Assembly (NCBI RefSeq): GCF_029433095.1
Contig: NZ_JARNTX010000005.1
Coordinates: 62,001-126,000, forward strand
From: Hymenobacter sp. YC55
GTDB taxonomy: Bacteria; Bacteroidota; Bacteroidia; Cytophagales; Hymenobacteraceae
Direction of reading: 5' to 3'
DNA length: 64,000 bases
The translations under genes were made by a program, and so were the position numbers. Of the stretch, positions 1 to 9,127 are shown piece after piece (the first letter of the stretch is position 1; each line of letters starts with the position of its first letter). The notes below the pieces were generated by a model that saw only the letters and a list, made by a program, of their open reading frames with translations, made no database searches and was not told the DNA's origin.

Positions 1-80
1 GCTTGGTTTTCAAAAAAGGGGTAGGTTTCGATTCCGTTAAACTCTTTGAATCGATGAAGGGTAAAGTAGGCTTGAACTAG
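1..80 (+). CDS. C-terminal end of an amidohydrolase-like protein (partial)
   Basis: An open frame enters from the left edge (codons from base 3) and stops with TAG at 78-80. It gives 25 residues with the motif GVGFDSVKLFES and ending in KGKVGLN. This tail resembles the last residues of Bacteroidota amidohydrolases of the imidazolonepropionase/prolidase type, but there is too little sequence to prove it. A strong hairpin follows 22 bases after the stop, as expected for a real gene end. The catalytic domain lies outside the window. Confidence 0.45.
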   Translation, partial: LVFKKGVGFDSVKLFESMKGKVGLN

Positions 81-102
81 TAGCTGTGCATCTAGACGCT
101 AT

Positions 103-146
103 AAAGGCAAGGTGTAGTCGTAACTAGGACCACGCCTTGCCTTTTG
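103..146. terminator. Bidirectional intrinsic terminator
   Basis: A perfect 10-bp stem (103-112 pairs with 135-144) around a 22-base loop is followed by a T-run on the plus strand and, read the other way, is flanked by A/T. It lies between the partial plus-strand gene and the convergent GNAT gene, so it can end both transcripts. Confidence 0.75.
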
Positions 147-176
147 CTTTCAATGCCATAAGGCAGCTGTTCGGTT

Positions 177-740
177 TTACTTATCTAGTTGCCAGTCCCA
201 TCCTACCACCACCCATTCTTGCTGTGTCGCCTGATTAAGGAAGTGGTGCAGGGGTTGAAACCCAACCCGCTCGTGGGCGCGGAGGGAACGGGCATTACGA
301 GCCGCAATATCCGTCACGAGTAGTTGATAATGAGAGCTGTAGAAGACGCGGTGCGCCTGGTATAGTTTGTCAAAGAGGCCTAAGCCCCGGTAGCCATCGG
401 CAACGCATATCTGGCCCATCAGGTAGTAGGAGTAGTCAGCTATCGGACGGCCACGGTAGGGCAACGTTTCGGCCATGGTAAACAATTCGTCGAGGGGCGG
501 CACGAGGCCCCGAACGGAGGGTACGGCTACTAGCGCGTAGCCTACTAGTCGTCCGTCGGCGCGGGCTATTATACTCGGCGCCGCGGCGTGGAGCTGCTGT
601 AGTTCGGTCAGGGTGTATTGCAGCGTAACAAACCCTTCGCGCGCCTGCACATCGGCCGGTAGATTCCCGACGAGATTTTGCTTTTGCAAATCGAGAATGT
701 CGCGCAGGTCTTGGTCGGTTTCAGTTAGCTGAATTTGCAT
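177..740 (-). CDS. GNAT-family N-acetyltransferase
   Basis: A 187-residue protein starting at ATG 740. It has the GNAT fold pattern. The acetyl-CoA pyrophosphate loop is visible as YRGLGLFDKL (about residues 117-126), preceded by the beta-strand MGQICVADG and followed by the typical SLRAHERVGFQPL segment (about 152-164). The family transfers an acetyl group from acetyl-CoA to an amine; the substrate cannot be told from sequence. No signal peptide is seen, so it is cytosolic. It stands alone, convergent with the partial left-edge gene, and no operon partner is visible. The length is normal for a single-domain GNAT. Family assignment is firm, function is open. Confidence 0.85.
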   Translation of the reverse strand: MQIQLTETDQDLRDILDLQKQNLVGNLPADVQAREGFVTLQYTLTELQQLHAAAPSIIARADGRLVGYALVAVPSVRGLVPPLDELFTMAETLPYRGRPIADYSYYLMGQICVADGYRGLGLFDKLYQAHRVFYSSHYQLLVTDIAARNARSLRAHERVGFQPLHHFLNQATQQEWVVVGWDWQLDK

Positions 741-1083
741 AAGTAAGCAGCAGTGAGCAAAGCAAGTTATACCACGCAGGCCGTAAAGGACCGAGCTAAA
801 GCTTCAGTGCAAACAAATCAAGCTGGCCCAGGCGAGTACGCGGTGGCGGCAATTTAGAACCTCCACCCTTGAAGTCCGCCAAGCAAGTTCTGCGCAACGT
901 CCTTGACTGCCAAGTACATCCTCGCTAATGTAGACTGGGATGCCCGCTATAACGAGGATTATTATATACTTTGGCGCGGGCAAAAAGCCTTTGCGTGCTC
1001 TCATCTGCTAGGCGGGAAACACGCAAATCTGTATCACCAAGTCTAGTTTCACCGCAACAACCTCCCAAGCCCAACCACAGATA
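741..1083. other. Intergenic region between divergent GNAT and icd genes
   Basis: 343 bases without a convincing gene. It must carry the promoters of the minus-strand GNAT gene and of icd. A near match to the Bacteroidota minus-7 box (TATACTTTG, about 965-973) is present but is not exact. The small minus-strand open frames here lack family features. Confidence 0.5.
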
Positions 1084-2316
1084 ATGGCCAAAATCAACGT
1101 AGCAAACCCCGTAGTAGAGCTTGATGGCGACGAAATGACGCGCATCATTTGGAAGTTCATCAAGGACAAGCTGATCCTGCCGTATTTGGAGCTCGATATC
1201 AAGTACTACGATCTGGGTATTGAGTACCGGGACGAAACCAACGACCAAGTCACCATTGATGCCGCCAACGCCATCAAGCAGTACGGCGTCGGCATCAAGT
1301 GCGCCACCATCACCCCCGACGAAGAGCGGGTAAAGGAGTTCAACCTAAAGCAGATGTGGAAATCGCCTAACGGCACCATCCGCAACATCTTGGATGGTAC
1401 TGTTTTCCGCGAGCCTATCGTGACCAGCAACGTGCCCCGCCTCGTGCCCAACTGGACCGCTCCGATTTGCATCGGTCGCCACGCCTTCGGCGACCAGTAC
1501 CGTGCTACCGACTTCGTTACTAAGGGCAAAGGCAAGCTCACCATCACCTTCACGCCCGAAGACGGCGGCGAAACCCAGTCGTTCGAAGTATTCAACTTCA
1601 AAAACGACGGCGTGGCCCTGGCCATGTACAACACCGACGAGTCGATCCGGGGCTTTGCCCACGCCTGCTTCAACCAGGCCCTGATGAAGGGCTGGCCGCT
1701 GTACCTGAGTACCAAGAACACCATCCTCAAGAAGTACGACGGCCGCTTTAAGGACATCTTCCAGGAGATTTACGAGCAGGACTACGCCGACAAATTCAGC
1801 GCCGCTGGTATCACCTATGAGCACCGCCTGATCGACGACATGGTGGCCTCGGCCCTGAAGTGGAACGGCAACTTTGTGTGGGCGTGCAAAAACTACGACG
1901 GTGACGTGCAAAGCGACACGGTAGCGCAAGGCTTTGGCTCGCTGGGTTTGATGACTTCCACGCTGGTGACGCCAGACGGCACCGTGATGGAAGCCGAAGC
2001 GGCCCACGGCACCGTAACGCGCCACTACCGCGACCACCAGAAAGGCAAACCCACCTCCACCAACCCGATTGCCAGCATCTTCGCCTGGACCCGGGGCCTG
2101 GAGTTCCGCGGCAAGCTCGATGGCAACCAGGAACTCATCGACTTCTGCACCGCCCTGGAGCAGGTGTGCATCGAGACCGTCGAAAGCGGTAAGATGACCA
2201 AGGACCTCGCCGTTTGTATCCACGGCAACAAAGTGGAGCACGGCCGCGACTACCTCTACACCGAGGAATTCCTCGAAGCGCTAGACCAAAACCTCAAAGC
2301 CAAGCTAGGCCAATAA
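1084..2316 (+). CDS. icd: NADP-dependent isocitrate dehydrogenase
   Basis: A 410-residue protein of the homodimeric, eukaryote-like (IDH1-type) NADP isocitrate dehydrogenase family. It oxidises isocitrate to 2-oxoglutarate and CO2 with NADP in the TCA cycle and works in the cytosol. Seen in sequence: the N-terminal VVELDGDEMTRIIW, the substrate-binding SPNGTIRNILDGTVFREPI (about residues 94-112), the metal/substrate segment around DDMVASALK, and EAAHGTVTRHYR (about 306-317). All are hallmarks of this family. Length matches the usual 400-415. The ATG follows a divergent intergenic region, and a strong terminator comes directly after the stop, so it is probably monocistronic. This is a conserved housekeeping gene beside locus 1 and shows no functional link to it. 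Confidence 0.97.
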   Translation: MAKINVANPVVELDGDEMTRIIWKFIKDKLILPYLELDIKYYDLGIEYRDETNDQVTIDAANAIKQYGVGIKCATITPDEERVKEFNLKQMWKSPNGTIRNILDGTVFREPIVTSNVPRLVPNWTAPICIGRHAFGDQYRATDFVTKGKGKLTITFTPEDGGETQSFEVFNFKNDGVALAMYNTDESIRGFAHACFNQALMKGWPLYLSTKNTILKKYDGRFKDIFQEIYEQDYADKFSAAGITYEHRLIDDMVASALKWNGNFVWACKNYDGDVQSDTVAQGFGSLGLMTSTLVTPDGTVMEAEAAHGTVTRHYRDHQKGKPTSTNPIASIFAWTRGLEFRGKLDGNQELIDFCTALEQVCIETVESGKMTKDLAVCIHGNKVEHGRDYLYTEEFLEALDQNLKAKLGQ

Positions 2317-2337
2317 GCTTCAGCGCTTCAAACCAAA

Positions 2338-2366
2338 AGCCCGTCCGGTTGCCGGACGGGCTTTTT
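2338..2366. terminator. Bidirectional intrinsic terminator after icd
   Basis: A perfect 11-bp GC-rich stem (2338-2348 with 2352-2362) and 3-base loop, with a T-run following on the plus strand and T-rich sequence on the minus side. It separates icd from the convergent hybrid regulator gene and can serve both. Confidence 0.92.
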
Positions 2367-2396
2367 GCTTGTTGATGCTCGGTGCAAGCAAGCTAT

Positions 2397-5300
2397 TTAG
2401 TGTGCCACCAACCCAACTTGTTCGCCGCCACGGTGTTGCTTGGCGTATTCGGAGGGCGACATGCCGTATAGCTTCTGGAACATGGTGCGGAAGTGCTTCA
2501 AGTCCTGAATGCCTACTTGGTAGGCTACATCAGAGATTCTTAGCTGCGTGCTGGCTAGCAGCTGCGCGGCCCGCTTCAAGCGCACATCGCGGATAAACTC
2601 TACCACCGACTGGCCGGTGATGCTTTTCACGCGGCGATACAGAAAGGACTGGCTCATACCCATTTCCCGGAGCAACACCTGCACGTTGAACTCCGGGTCG
2701 GCGAGGTTGTCTTCCACCACTTTCATGGCTTGTTCAAGGAACACCTTGTCGGCTTCGGGAATAACCACCTTGGTTGGTTCCAGCAAGATTTGGCGCTCGT
2801 AGAACTCGCGCAGCTTGGCGCGGTTGCGCAGCACGGCCGAAACTTTGGCGTGCAGGATCTTGGGGTTGAAAGGCTTGCTGATGTAGTCATCGGCTCCGTT
2901 TTCCATGCCTTCCAACTCGTGCACGGCCGCAGTGCGAGCAGTAAGCAATAGCACCGGAATGTGCAGCGTTTTGGGGTGCTGCTTTATTTTCTGACAGAGT
3001 TCTAGTCCGTCGCTATGCGGCATCATGATGTCGCTCAACACCAAATCGGGGAGTAGAGCTTGCGCTTTTTCCCAACCTTCCACACCGTCGGCGGCCACCG
3101 TCACCTCGAACTCCGTGTCAAACAGCTGCTCCAGGTACTGCCGCAAATCGGTGTTGTCCTCGACAATAAGCAGGCGCGGCGGAGTACTGAAGGCCCCTTC
3201 TGTGAGGTCAACGTGGTGGTCAGCGGCCAGAGAAGTTGACGGGGTATGCGCAGAAATAGAGTGCTCAAAAGCCGTTGTTTCGGGTCCTAGGTCAGTGGGA
3301 TGCAGATGCTCGTGGCCGAAGGGCAGGCGGACCGTAAACGTAGCCCCCTGATTCACTTCACTAGCTACCGTGATTTCGCCGCCGTGGCGCTCCACAAACT
3401 GCTTTACCAACGACAAGCCGATGCCCGTGCCCAACATGCGCAGGGTTTCCGTCTGAGAAGCTTGGTAGTAGGCATCGAAAATATTGGCTAGCTCAGTAGG
3501 CGGCATCCCAATACCCTGGTCTATGACTTTTATTTCCAGGTAATTGTCGGTCAAGCCATGCGGTTCGAAGACTGCATTGCCACTTGGTTGCCCCACTACC
3601 GCCGCCGTAACCGTGATGCTGCCGCTTTCTTTGGTGTATTTGAAGGCATTGGCCAGCAGGTTGGTCAGTACAATTTCCAGTTTGCCCGCATCGAAATAAA
3701 GCTCCACGGGCTCGGGTGGCACCAGCAGCGAGTAGGAGAGTTGCCGCTCTTCGGCTTTCAGCTTAAAAATCAAAAAGACCTCGGTTAGGAAACCGACAAT
3801 ATCGGCGCGGGTGGCCCGAAGCGGCACCTTGCCGGCCTCTACTTTTCGGAAGTCGAGTAGCTGATTTACTAGCTCCAGCAGTTTGCGGGTTTGCTTGTGC
3901 ATAAGCACGATGTTGTCTTTTAAACCCGTAAAGCGGTTAGCAGCCGAAAGCAGCTCTTCCATAGGCCCTAAAATCAGCGTGAGCGGCGTGCGCAGCTCGT
4001 GCGAAACGTTGGTAAAGAAGCTCAGCTTCAAATCCGTCAGCTCCTTTTCTTTCTCGACGCGGAATTGCTCTAGCGCAAGCTTGTTTTCCAGGCTTTGCTG
4101 TGCCACAGTTACGCGGCGGTAAACGAGCAGCGCCCCAACAAAAGCCATACCGTACAACAGATATGCCCACCAGGTCTTCCACCAGGGCGGCAGTACAGTA
4201 AGTTGCAAAGTGGCCGGTTTAGTCGACCAGAGCCCATCGCCGTTGCTGGCTTTCACCAGAAACGTGTAGTCGCCGGGCGGTAAGTTGGCGAAGCTGGCGG
4301 TACGCTGTCCAGGGGCGGCGGCCACCCAATCGGCGTTATAACCCACTAATTGATAGGCGTATCGGTGCTTCTCGGGAGTGGCATAGTTCAGTCCCACGAA
4401 CTCCACCGAGAAGTCGTTTTCGTCGGCTCGAATGGCAATCGTTTGCGGGTGAGCGAAGGCCTTGGTCAGCAATACCCGCCCATTGATGGTATCGCCGACG
4501 GCCACCGTTTTGTTGGCAACCCGAAAGCCAGTGATGCGCACAACGGGCGGATAGGGATTGGCCCGAATAGCTCGCGGCTGGAAGTAGCTGATGCCATTGA
4601 TGCCCCCAAAATATAGGGTGCCATCCTGCGCCCGGCAGGCGGCTCCCACTTTAAAGGCATTGCTTTGCAGCCCATCAGCCACGTCGTAGCGCAGGTAGCG
4701 GTGCGTGCGGGGCGTGACGCAATACAAGCCCGTACCCCCAACCCACAGGTGCCCGTCTTCGTCGGTCAGTAAGCTCTCTACGTCGCTCTCGGGCAGCCAT
4801 TGCTGGCAGCGCTCGATATGTTCGCGGCCCTGAGCGTCGGTGCTTAGCTGATGCAGGCCCCCGCCGATGGTGCCAATCCAGAGCGTACCCTGGCGGTCTT
4901 GCAGCAATGGCCATACGTAGTTAACGCTGAGACTATTGGTGCTGCGCTCATTGTGCGTGAACTGCTTGAGCAGTACCAGTGAGTCGGCCGTGACACGCAG
5001 CTTCAGCAGGCCCGCATCGCGGGTGCTCGCCCACAGCAAATTTTGCTTTTGGTCGTAGAGCAGGTATGTGAAGTGGTCGGTGGGTAGGCCGGTGGCTACA
5101 CTGTAAGTTTTGAGGTGCTTGCCGGAACGGCTAAACCGGGCCAGCCCCGCATTGAAGGTGCCTACCCACATGGTCCCGAAACGGTCCTCCACGATGGTTT
5201 CCACGCTGGTCGTCACTTGGTCCGGTTGGTTGGATAGGGCCGCGAAGGGAGTGAGCTTCTCGCGGCCGTCTTCGCGCTTAAGCGTGTACAAGCCGTGCGT

Positions 5301-6656
5301 GCGGGTGCCAAGCCACAAGGTGCCATCCGAAGCCTGTACCACCGCCGATACGTCCACGCCCGTAGAGTCGCTGGACTGCTGCCAACTCAGGTAGTTGCGG
5401 TAAGTTTTACGGGCTAAGTCGTAGCAGGAAAAGCCGTTACGCGTGCCAATCCAAAGCAGGTTTTTCGCTTCCTCTTTGTAAATGGCATTCACGTAGTTAT
5501 TTGGTAGGGTAGGTTTGGTTGTTAGTTGGTGCTGCAACTGCCCGAACGGCTTTTGACGCAGGTCCACTTTGTTTAGGCCCCCGGCCGAAGCTGCCAGCCA
5601 CAGCACTTGGTCTTGGTCTTCGAAAAACTGATGCACCCGCTCGGACTGCAAGCTGAATGGGTCGCCGCCCACCGGTAGAAACAAGGTGGGCTTGGTGAGC
5701 TGCACGGGTGGGGTGGTGCCCGTAACCGTGCCAGCCTGCCAGAGATACAAGCCGTAGTCGGTGCCTACCCACAAGCGCCCAAACGTGTCGAGGCGAAGAT
5801 CGTGAATATCGCGGCAGGCCTGGGGTAGGGGATGAGCGGCCAAGTTTAAAGCGCGCAGCCGATCCTGCCGCGACACCCAAAACACCTGTCGATTAGTGCC
5901 TAGCCACAAGTCGCCGCGGCGGTCGAGGTGCACGCTGCGCACGGTGGCTAAGGCCAGGGGCGCTTTGCGGGCAATAAGTGGCTTGGGTAATGTGGCACCG
6001 GCCTCTACTATCCGGAGCCCGGCGCCGAGGGTGCCAAACCAAATTTGGCCTTCGGGCGCCACCACCACGCTCATTACTTGGTAATTGCGGCGGCTGTCCT
6101 CGGTTAATGGAACCTGCTGCATGCGGCGCAGTTGCCCTTGCGCGTCGAAGTCCAGCACAAACATGCCCTGGCGCTGGGTACCTACCCACAAGCGCCCGTG
6201 TGGGTCGGAGGCAATAACGGTCACGTCGGCCTGGGCGAGCTGGTGGGCCAGAGTATGCAGCCCCGCCGGCACTTGGCGGTCGTTGATATTTACGAAACGG
6301 TCGTGGTCAGCGTCGTACAAGCTGAGGCCGCTGCTTTCGGCCCCTACCCACAGGCGTCCGTCGCGGCCCACGTGTAAGGCCCTGACCCGGTTGCCGGACA
6401 AGCCGTTTAAGGGGTTGACGGGCAGGATATACTTTTTCAACTCGTAGCCGTCGTACCGATTGACGCCCCGGTTGGTTCCAATCCAGAGGAAGCCTAGGTG
6501 GTCTTGCGTAACGGCCATGGCGTCGCTGTGCGACAGGCCATCGTTGACGGTTAGGTGTTCGAAGCGAAACTCACTGGGGGTGCTCTGAGCCAAGCTGGAA
6601 GTGCATGCCAACCCCAACAGGAACAGACATGCGGCTTGGGTAATTAACCACTTCAT
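2397..6656 (-). CDS. Hybrid two-component sensor/regulator (HTCS), propeller type
   Basis: A 1419-residue one-chain signalling protein, started at ATG 6656 because the longer frame needs a TTG and only adds residues before a good signal peptide. Layout: signal peptide 1-24, about 14 Reg_prop beta-propeller repeats (xLWxGT-type) to about 695, a Y_Y_Y domain about 745-825, one membrane segment about 830-850, HisKA with phospho-acceptor His886 in NVSHELR, HATPase with GTGIGLSLVKQF, a receiver with Asp1209 in LSDIMMP, and a C-terminal AraC-type helix-turn-helix. In the HTCS family the periplasmic propeller senses an oligosaccharide and the AraC domain activates a linked sugar-uptake locus. It is divergent from GH35, so the inferred targets are the GH35-SusC-SusD genes. 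All key phosphotransfer residues are present. Confidence 0.95.
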   Translation of the reverse strand: MKWLITQAACLFLLGLACTSSLAQSTPSEFRFEHLTVNDGLSHSDAMAVTQDHLGFLWIGTNRGVNRYDGYELKKYILPVNPLNGLSGNRVRALHVGRDGRLWVGAESSGLSLYDADHDRFVNINDRQVPAGLHTLAHQLAQADVTVIASDPHGRLWVGTQRQGMFVLDFDAQGQLRRMQQVPLTEDSRRNYQVMSVVVAPEGQIWFGTLGAGLRIVEAGATLPKPLIARKAPLALATVRSVHLDRRGDLWLGTNRQVFWVSRQDRLRALNLAAHPLPQACRDIHDLRLDTFGRLWVGTDYGLYLWQAGTVTGTTPPVQLTKPTLFLPVGGDPFSLQSERVHQFFEDQDQVLWLAASAGGLNKVDLRQKPFGQLQHQLTTKPTLPNNYVNAIYKEEAKNLLWIGTRNGFSCYDLARKTYRNYLSWQQSSDSTGVDVSAVVQASDGTLWLGTRTHGLYTLKREDGREKLTPFAALSNQPDQVTTSVETIVEDRFGTMWVGTFNAGLARFSRSGKHLKTYSVATGLPTDHFTYLLYDQKQNLLWASTRDAGLLKLRVTADSLVLLKQFTHNERSTNSLSVNYVWPLLQDRQGTLWIGTIGGGLHQLSTDAQGREHIERCQQWLPESDVESLLTDEDGHLWVGGTGLYCVTPRTHRYLRYDVADGLQSNAFKVGAACRAQDGTLYFGGINGISYFQPRAIRANPYPPVVRITGFRVANKTVAVGDTINGRVLLTKAFAHPQTIAIRADENDFSVEFVGLNYATPEKHRYAYQLVGYNADWVAAAPGQRTASFANLPPGDYTFLVKASNGDGLWSTKPATLQLTVLPPWWKTWWAYLLYGMAFVGALLVYRRVTVAQQSLENKLALEQFRVEKEKELTDLKLSFFTNVSHELRTPLTLILGPMEELLSAANRFTGLKDNIVLMHKQTRKLLELVNQLLDFRKVEAGKVPLRATRADIVGFLTEVFLIFKLKAEERQLSYSLLVPPEPVELYFDAGKLEIVLTNLLANAFKYTKESGSITVTAAVVGQPSGNAVFEPHGLTDNYLEIKVIDQGIGMPPTELANIFDAYYQASQTETLRMLGTGIGLSLVKQFVERHGGEITVASEVNQGATFTVRLPFGHEHLHPTDLGPETTAFEHSISAHTPSTSLAADHHVDLTEGAFSTPPRLLIVEDNTDLRQYLEQLFDTEFEVTVAADGVEGWEKAQALLPDLVLSDIMMPHSDGLELCQKIKQHPKTLHIPVLLLTARTAAVHELEGMENGADDYISKPFNPKILHAKVSAVLRNRAKLREFYERQILLEPTKVVIPEADKVFLEQAMKVVEDNLADPEFNVQVLLREMGMSQSFLYRRVKSITGQSVVEFIRDVRLKRAAQLLASTQLRISDVAYQVGIQDLKHFRTMFQKLYGMSPSEYAKQHRGGEQVGLVAH

Positions 6657-7216
6657 AAGTACTGAGCCTTGCAACAGGCTTGAAAACAAAAAAGCTGCCT
6701 GGGCAGGGATTGAACTTAGGGAAGGTAGAAGTTGGCAAGCAGTTCAGAGCAAGCCGAGAGCAGTTGATAAAGTCTCGCAGCACCAAATAGAACCTCACGG
6801 CTTGGTGCCGCACTACCCTTGCCCCTTTTCCGACCCAGACCAATTTATCCCTTTTATCTGACTTGAATGCCCCGGGCTCTTTAGCGAGGTAGGGTAAAGC
6901 AACCTCGTCGCTCCTTGGTTCAGACCAATTCCCCCCTGCTTTTTTACTAGAATTCCCCTGTTTCAGCCCGATTTGACCTAGTAGTTTTATCAAATCGAAT
7001 TTTGAAACACCCAACTACCAGCCAAGCAGACAACCAATGCACTGCTCGCTGGTCTGGCTGCCGCTCTCCTCTTAGAAAGGAAAATCAGCTTCACTCAATA
7101 GTTCTAGCTACCCCCGTTGCGAGCCTCGCACGATGGTATGTAGCTGGATAACACAATCGATTGATGTTGCGGCGGCACTAGCTAAGCTGTTTGGTCGAGA
7201 ACCTCACTAACCCTTT
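6657..7216. promoter_or_regulatory. Divergent control region between HTCS and GH35
   Basis: 560 non-coding bases between the regulator and the first gene of locus 1. It must hold both promoters and probably the operator of the AraC domain. Clear structure is limited to the TTTGA/TCAAA half-sites at 6969-7006, listed separately. No exact TAnnTTTG box was found. Confidence 0.55.
6969..6997. promoter_or_regulatory. Inverted repeat, candidate regulator operator
   Basis: Two perfect 8-base arms, CGATTTGA (6969-6976) and TCAAATCG (6990-6997), are spaced by 13 bases, so the arm centres are about two helical turns apart. A third half-site, TTTTGA, follows at 7001-7006. The position 210-250 bases before GH35 suits an activator site. 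The link to the HTCS is inference. Confidence 0.35.
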
Positions 7217-9076
7217 ATGAAAAGAGTACTTCACTTATTTCTGCTGTTCGCTTTTGCTATTACTATACTGCCTGCTGTAGCCCAGCAAGCCAAGCATATT
7301 TTTGCCCTGGGCGACGAAAACTTCCTGCTCGATGGCAAGCCGTTCCAGATGATTTCGGGCGAGCTGCACTACCCCCGCGTACCGCGGGAGGCGTGGCGGC
7401 ACCGCATGAAAATGGCCAAGGCCATGGGCCTGAATACCATCGGCACGTACGTGTTCTGGAACCTGCACGAACCCCAAAAAGGCAAGTTCGATTTCACTGG
7501 CAACAACGACATTGCCGCCTTCGTGAAAATGGCTCAGGAAGAAGGGCTGTGGGTGGTGCTGCGGCCTAGCCCGTATGTGTGTGCCGAGTGGGAATTTGGC
7601 GGCTACCCTTACTGGCTGCAAAACGAGAAAGGTCTTGTAGTGCGTAGCAAGTCGCCGGAGTTTCTGGCCGAGTACCGGGCGTACATTCAGCAAGTAGGCA
7701 AGCAACTAGCGCCGCTGCAAATCAACCACGGCGGGCCAGTGCTAATGGTGCAAGTGGAAAACGAGTACGGTTTCTACGCCAGTGACAAAGAATACCTCGA
7801 CTTGAACCGCAAGCTGTTCCTGGAAGCTGGCTTCGACGGGTTGCTTTACACGTGCGACCCAGCCGCCAAAGTAGCGCAAGGTCACCTGCCTGGCTTGCTG
7901 CCCGCCGTCAATGGGCTCGACAAGCCGGAGGAGGTGAAAAAGATTGTGCGCACCAACCACAACGGCAAGGGACCCTACTTCATTGCCGAATGGTACCCGG
8001 CTTGGTTTGACTGGTGGGGTGCCCCGCACCACACGGTGCCCGCCAAAAACTACACCGGCCGCCTCGATACGGTGCTGGCTGCTGGCTTGTCGATCAACAT
8101 GTACATGTTTCATGGCGGTACCACGCGGGGCTTCATGAACGGCGCTAACTTCAGCGACACCGTCGCCTACGAGCCCCAAATCAGCAGCTACGACTACGAC
8201 GCCCCGCTCGACGAGGCCGGCAACGCCACGCCTAAGTTCATGGCCTTCCGCAACGTAATCGAGAAGCACTTGCCAGCGGGTACCAAGCTGCCGGCCGTGC
8301 CCGCGGCCAAGCCCGCTATTGCGCTGCCCGCCATTCAGCTTACCCAAACCGCCAGCCTGTTCGACGTGCTGCCAGCTCCGAAGAAGAATGCCACGCCGCT
8401 CACCTTCGAAGACTTAAACCAGGCTTACGGCTTTGTGCTGTACCGGACCAAAGTAGCGGGTGGCGGCACCAAGGTGCTGAAGATTAAAGATCTGCGAGAC
8501 TATGGTTTGGTGTATGTCAACGGCAAGCGGGTGGGGGTGCTCGACAGGCGCCTCAAGCAAGACAGCCTCAGCGTAACGCTACCCAAAGGCGAGGTGCAGC
8601 TGGATATTCTGGTTGAAAACCTGGGCCGCATCAACTTCGGCAAGTACCTGCTCCAAAACCGCAAAGGCATCACCGAGAAGGTAATGCTCGGCAAGCAGGA
8701 AGTGAAAAACTGGCAGATGTTCGGGCTGCCCTTCGACCAGGTTGATGCTTCTCTGTTCAAATCTAAATCCACGGCCACAAGTGCAAATGGCCCGGTGGTG
8801 AAGCGCGGCACCTTCACGCTCACCCAAACCGGCGACACCTACCTCGACATGCAAGCTTGGGGCAAGGGCAGCGTCTGGGTTAATGGCCACTCCCTAGGGC
8901 GCTACTGGGGCATTGGGCCGCAGCAGACGCTGTACGTGCCGGTGGAGTGGCTGAAGAAGGGCCAGAACGAAGTAGTAGTGCTGGAACTGCTCAAGCCCGA
9001 GCAAAAAACTGTGAAGAGTATATCGACGCCCATTCTGGGCCGCCTCCCGTCGCCGGCCGTGGGAAAATCAAACTAA
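7217..9076 (+). CDS. GH35 beta-galactosidase, secreted
   Basis: A 619-residue protein with signal peptide 1-22 (cleavage after AVAQQ region). Family GH35 is clear from GELHYPRVPREAWRHRM (about 48-64), NTIGTYVFWNLHEP, LRPSPYVCAEWEFGG, and VENEYG with acid/base Glu183. The nucleophile Glu258 sits in IAEWYPAWFDWWG. C-terminal beta-sandwich modules contain VYVNGKRVG and VWVNGHSLGRYW. It removes terminal beta-linked galactose from oligosaccharides, most likely in the periplasm. It is the first gene of locus 1, transcribed towards SusC with a 51-base gap, so probably co-transcribed. The substrate (galactan side chains) is inferred from the neighbouring GH30, GH2 and GH78 genes. Confidence 0.95.
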   Translation: MKRVLHLFLLFAFAITILPAVAQQAKHIFALGDENFLLDGKPFQMISGELHYPRVPREAWRHRMKMAKAMGLNTIGTYVFWNLHEPQKGKFDFTGNNDIAAFVKMAQEEGLWVVLRPSPYVCAEWEFGGYPYWLQNEKGLVVRSKSPEFLAEYRAYIQQVGKQLAPLQINHGGPVLMVQVENEYGFYASDKEYLDLNRKLFLEAGFDGLLYTCDPAAKVAQGHLPGLLPAVNGLDKPEEVKKIVRTNHNGKGPYFIAEWYPAWFDWWGAPHHTVPAKNYTGRLDTVLAAGLSINMYMFHGGTTRGFMNGANFSDTVAYEPQISSYDYDAPLDEAGNATPKFMAFRNVIEKHLPAGTKLPAVPAAKPAIALPAIQLTQTASLFDVLPAPKKNATPLTFEDLNQAYGFVLYRTKVAGGGTKVLKIKDLRDYGLVYVNGKRVGVLDRRLKQDSLSVTLPKGEVQLDILVENLGRINFGKYLLQNRKGITEKVMLGKQEVKNWQMFGLPFDQVDASLFKSKSTATSANGPVVKRGTFTLTQTGDTYLDMQAWGKGSVWVNGHSLGRYWGIGPQQTLYVPVEWLKKGQNEVVVLELLKPEQKTVKSISTPILGRLPSPAVGKSN

Positions 9077-9127
9077 GTACCACAGCTGGCTCCATTCCTT
9101 TCCATCCAAATTCTCACCTCTTTGTTT

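Noticed and set aside
1345..2241. A 298-codon minus-strand open frame
   Set aside because: It lies wholly inside icd on the opposite strand and has no family features; it is a codon-bias shadow.
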